Shown piece after piece: positions 7,801 to 10,800 of a DNA stretch of 10,861 bases. The notes under the pieces were generated by a model that was not told the origin of the DNA, ran no database searches, and saw only the letters and a program-made list of their open reading frames with translations. The first letter of the stretch is position 1, and each line of letters begins with the position of its first letter. The position numbers were made by a program, and so were the translations under genes. Source of the stretch: Baffinella frigidus (taxonomy: Eukaryota > Cryptophyceae > Cryptomonadales > Baffinellaceae); assembly GCA_026770585.1 (NCBI GenBank), contig MU646343.1:1044068-1054928 (forward strand), read 5' to 3'.

Positions 7801-10800
7801 TCATTTTCGCACCCTCCCCCCCTCGACCTCCTCCTCCGCCATGATGATGGTTGGTGTGAGCAGGTGGAAGAGCTCTCGCGGGCGGGGCGGGCGCGGAGCG
7901 TGTCGCGCGTCACAATGCACGGTGCATCGCGTGCTCTCTATCGCACTCATCCACGCTATACCAGGATGATGGTATGCAGTGATGATGACGATGATGACGA
8001 TGATGAGTGCAGGAGTGCAACAGATTGATGGTGGTTGGTGCGCGTGGCCCGTGATCTGGTGTCTTGACATGGGGGGTGAGTGCAGGTGGAAGAGCTCTCG
8101 CGGGCCGGTCGAATTCGACCCCAAAGAGGTCCTAGGCAGGTCCTAGGGCCCTACGGTATGGCGTATGCGCCTACTCACCACTTACGGGATACGGTGTGGG
8201 TGGGAGCAGGTGGAAGAGCTCTCGCGGGCGGGGCGGGCGCGGAGCTTGTCGCGCGTGACCGTGCCTCCCGCCGAGACCATCGCTGCCGCCGCAGGCGCCG
8301 CTGACCTCGCAGGACTGCGGGGCAAGAGCGAGCACGCGCGCAAGGACGCGCTCCTAGGCATCACCCTAAGCCCTAAACCCTGAACCCTGAACCCTGAACC
8401 CTGAACCCTGAACCCTGAACCCTGAACCCTGAACCCTGAACCCTGAACCCTGAACCCTGAACCCTAAACCCTAAACCCTAAACCCTAAACCCTAAACACT
8501 AAACACTAAACCCTTAACCCTAAACACTAAACCCTAAACCCTAAACCCGAAACCCTAACCCCTAACCCCTCAACCAGGGATCATGTACGCGGCGCGCGGG
8601 GGGGCAGGTCCGCCGCAGGACGATCCTCTCGAGCACCTCTCCGAGACCATCATGTGAGTGCCACGTGACGACGGCCTGCACCCCAAATCGACAAGTGGAC
8701 TGACTCATTTGTACTAATCCGCGGACGGATGCCGTCCGCTTTGTACTAGTAATAATAGAAAGACGCGCCGATTTGAGGTGCAGCCTATCGTCGCGTTGCG
8801 CGGGGGGGCGGGCCCGCCGCAGGACGATCCTCTCGAGCACCTCTCCGAGACCATCATGTGAGTGCCACGCGACGACGGCCTGCACCCCAAATCGACAAGT
8901 GGACTGACTCATTTGTACTGATCTGCGGACTGATGCCGTCCGCTTTGTACTAGGAATAATAGAAAGACGCGTCGATTTGAGGTGCGGCCTATCGTCGCGT
9001 GGCGCGGGGGGGCGGACCCGCCGCAGGACGATCCTCTCGAGCACCTCTCCGAGACCATCATGTGACCCCGGGAGTTGCTGACCTCGGGACCGAGGGACGA
9101 ACAGTCGCGCAAAGTGGTAACAATATCGCAACACCAGGAAGCGCCCTCTGGGAAAACTGGCAGCCAAAACCTGGCGTTCTCTCTCTCTCCCACTCTCTCT
9201 CTCACTCGCGCGCGCGCGCGACGACACGCCCGATCGCGGAAAGTTTGCCGACTGACGTCATCGATATCAGCACTGGCTTTTGACGTGGCAGGATGGTGTT
9301 GGGGGAGGAGGTGGTGGAATTGGTCAAATTGGTGGTCAAATGATGGCGTGGCAGGATGGTGGTCGGGGAGGAGGTGATCGAGGCGCCGTACCGCGCGGCG
9401 GGGCTCATCCTGAGCTGATTGTATCACCCTCAGCAGTTTCCACACTAAACCTCTATTTTCTAAAACAACGTTCTGATTAGCCAACAGCCGTGGATCGCTC
9501 TTGATCATGACCCTTGACGCAGCTTCCAGAACGTTCGAGAATGTTCGAGACTGATCAGCGGTGTCTCCACGTCCGCAGGCGCTGACGTAATAACGTTTTT
9601 CAATCGGACGTGGCAGGATGGTGGTCGGGGAGGAGGTGATCGAGGCGCCGTACCGCGCGGTGGGACTCCTTCTGAGACAGCTTCTCCTCCTGCACGAGGA
9701 CGGGGTCGTCCAAGACTTCGGCATCACGGTAACGTTGTGAAATTGGTCAAATTGATGGTCAAACAGCCGTTGGGCATAACGTTACCGGCTGTATCTTTAT
9801 TCCCAACTGCTTCGTTTGTTGGGCCCACCGCGCGGTACGGCGCCTCGCCCATCGTCATCGATATCCGTACTAGCTTTTGAGCGAAGTGAAAACACCAATT
9901 ATCTGAATCCACCACACGAGGCTACCCTTGTGATCAGATTCCTAAGTCAGTTATTGGACCTCCTCCTGAGACAGGCTCACCTCTTGCACGAGGACGGTCG
10001 TCCTCGTGACGTCCAAGACTTCGGCATCACGGTATCGTTACTTATCGCTTATGGGTGATTCAAACCCCCTTGTAAGACCGCTGTGTGGTTGAGTGGCCGC
10101 GTGGAATGAGAGGTGGTGAGTGGGTGCCTGCTCTGACAATGTTTTCACACTTGTACAGGTGCACCTTCGGCATCACGTTAACGTTATCCTCAACGGCTGT
10201 ATTTTGAAACCATCTAAAAAACAGTTTGAATGTTGACTGAAGTTATTCCCAACTGCTGCAGGTGCACCCTGTCGACTTGGACGCGCTGATCAAGGCGACG
10301 TTCCTCCTGCAGTGCGGGGCCGACCCATCAACGCTCCCCCCCCGCACGCCCTCCGCGCGCGCCGTCGAGGTCATCTCCTCCTCTTTCCCAGCACGAGTGT
10401 ACATGAACTTTCTACAATCGTCCCTGACTTTATCTTCTTCTTCTTCTTCTTCTTCTTCTTCTGCTTCTTCTTCTGCTTCTTCTGCTTCTTCTTCTGCTTC
10501 CTCTTCTTCTTTATTACTCTCGATGTAGGTCCTAGATACCCCCATACGCCTTGCGTTGCGTGACACACACGTCTATGTAAGCCTGAATGACACGAGCTAC
10601 CGTCAAGTGGTCTCACTCTGCCTGGCCGTCATCGAATCCCTCACAGCCCTCGCGCTGGATGACCAAGAGTGGGTTATGAGGCTCGTGGTTACACGGTTAG
10701 GGTGGGTTATGAGGCTGGTCATGAATGCTAGCGCCTTTTCTGAAGACGGCGTGTCCTTCACCTGACGATTTGACCATCAATTTGACCAATTCCAAACAGG

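Larger units (their letters stand above)
7436..8209 (+). other. Intron 10, exon 10 tail and exon 11 head copies
   Basis: A 774-bp intron (donor GTGCGG, acceptor AGCAG). Exon 10 tail copies occupy its first half (7515-7595, 7657-7735, 7791-7839), alternating with AT-rich TTTATAATTTTATGTT...GGTGGCTCGTTTTGAGG spacers. Exon 11 head copies are at 7864-7911 and 8086-8111. GATGAC-type repeats lie at 7980-8008, and a CCTAGG-rich stretch with CCCTACGGTATGG near 8130-8160. Confidence 0.7.
8654..9616 (+). other. Intron 12, 204-bp tandem unit and exon 13 head copies
   Basis: A 963-bp intron (donor GTGAGT, acceptor GGCAG). Exon 12 copies at 8793-8857 and 8997-9061 alternate with two inverted-repeat spacers. 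CT and CGCG runs lie at 9180-9220, exon 13 head copies at 9292-9317 and 9355-9414, and non-repetitive sequence from 9415 to about 9600. Confidence 0.7.
9729..10261 (+). other. Intron 13, with forward, inverted and hybrid exon fragments
   Basis: A 533-bp intron (donor GTAACG, acceptor TGCAG). It has an inverted exon 13 fragment (9824-9847), an exon 13 tail copy with donor (9956-10031), an exon 14 head / exon 13 tail hybrid (10155-10177), and CGGCTGTAT...TTATTCCCAACTGCT copied at 9786-9811 and 10194-10257. GGTCAAATTGATGGTCAAA at 9744-9762 is inverted in intron 15 at about 10768. Confidence 0.7.

Noticed and set aside
7313-7844. Tandem-duplicated protein domain encoded by the exon 10 copies
   Set aside because: The copies are in shifting frames separated by AT-rich spacers, and only the first has an acceptor, so they are not one long coding region.
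8366-8573. A true chromosome end
   Set aside because: Coding exons of the same gene continue in phase on both sides, so the array is internal.
8562-9227. Minus-strand open frame of about 221 residues with repeated VLERIVLRR
   Set aside because: The repeat is exactly the 204-bp tandem unit (68 codons) read backwards. Exon 12 on the plus strand explains its conservation.
8909-9727. Minus-strand open frame of about 272 residues
   Set aside because: It covers exon 13, its head copies and repeats in reverse. Composition and motifs support only the plus-strand reading.
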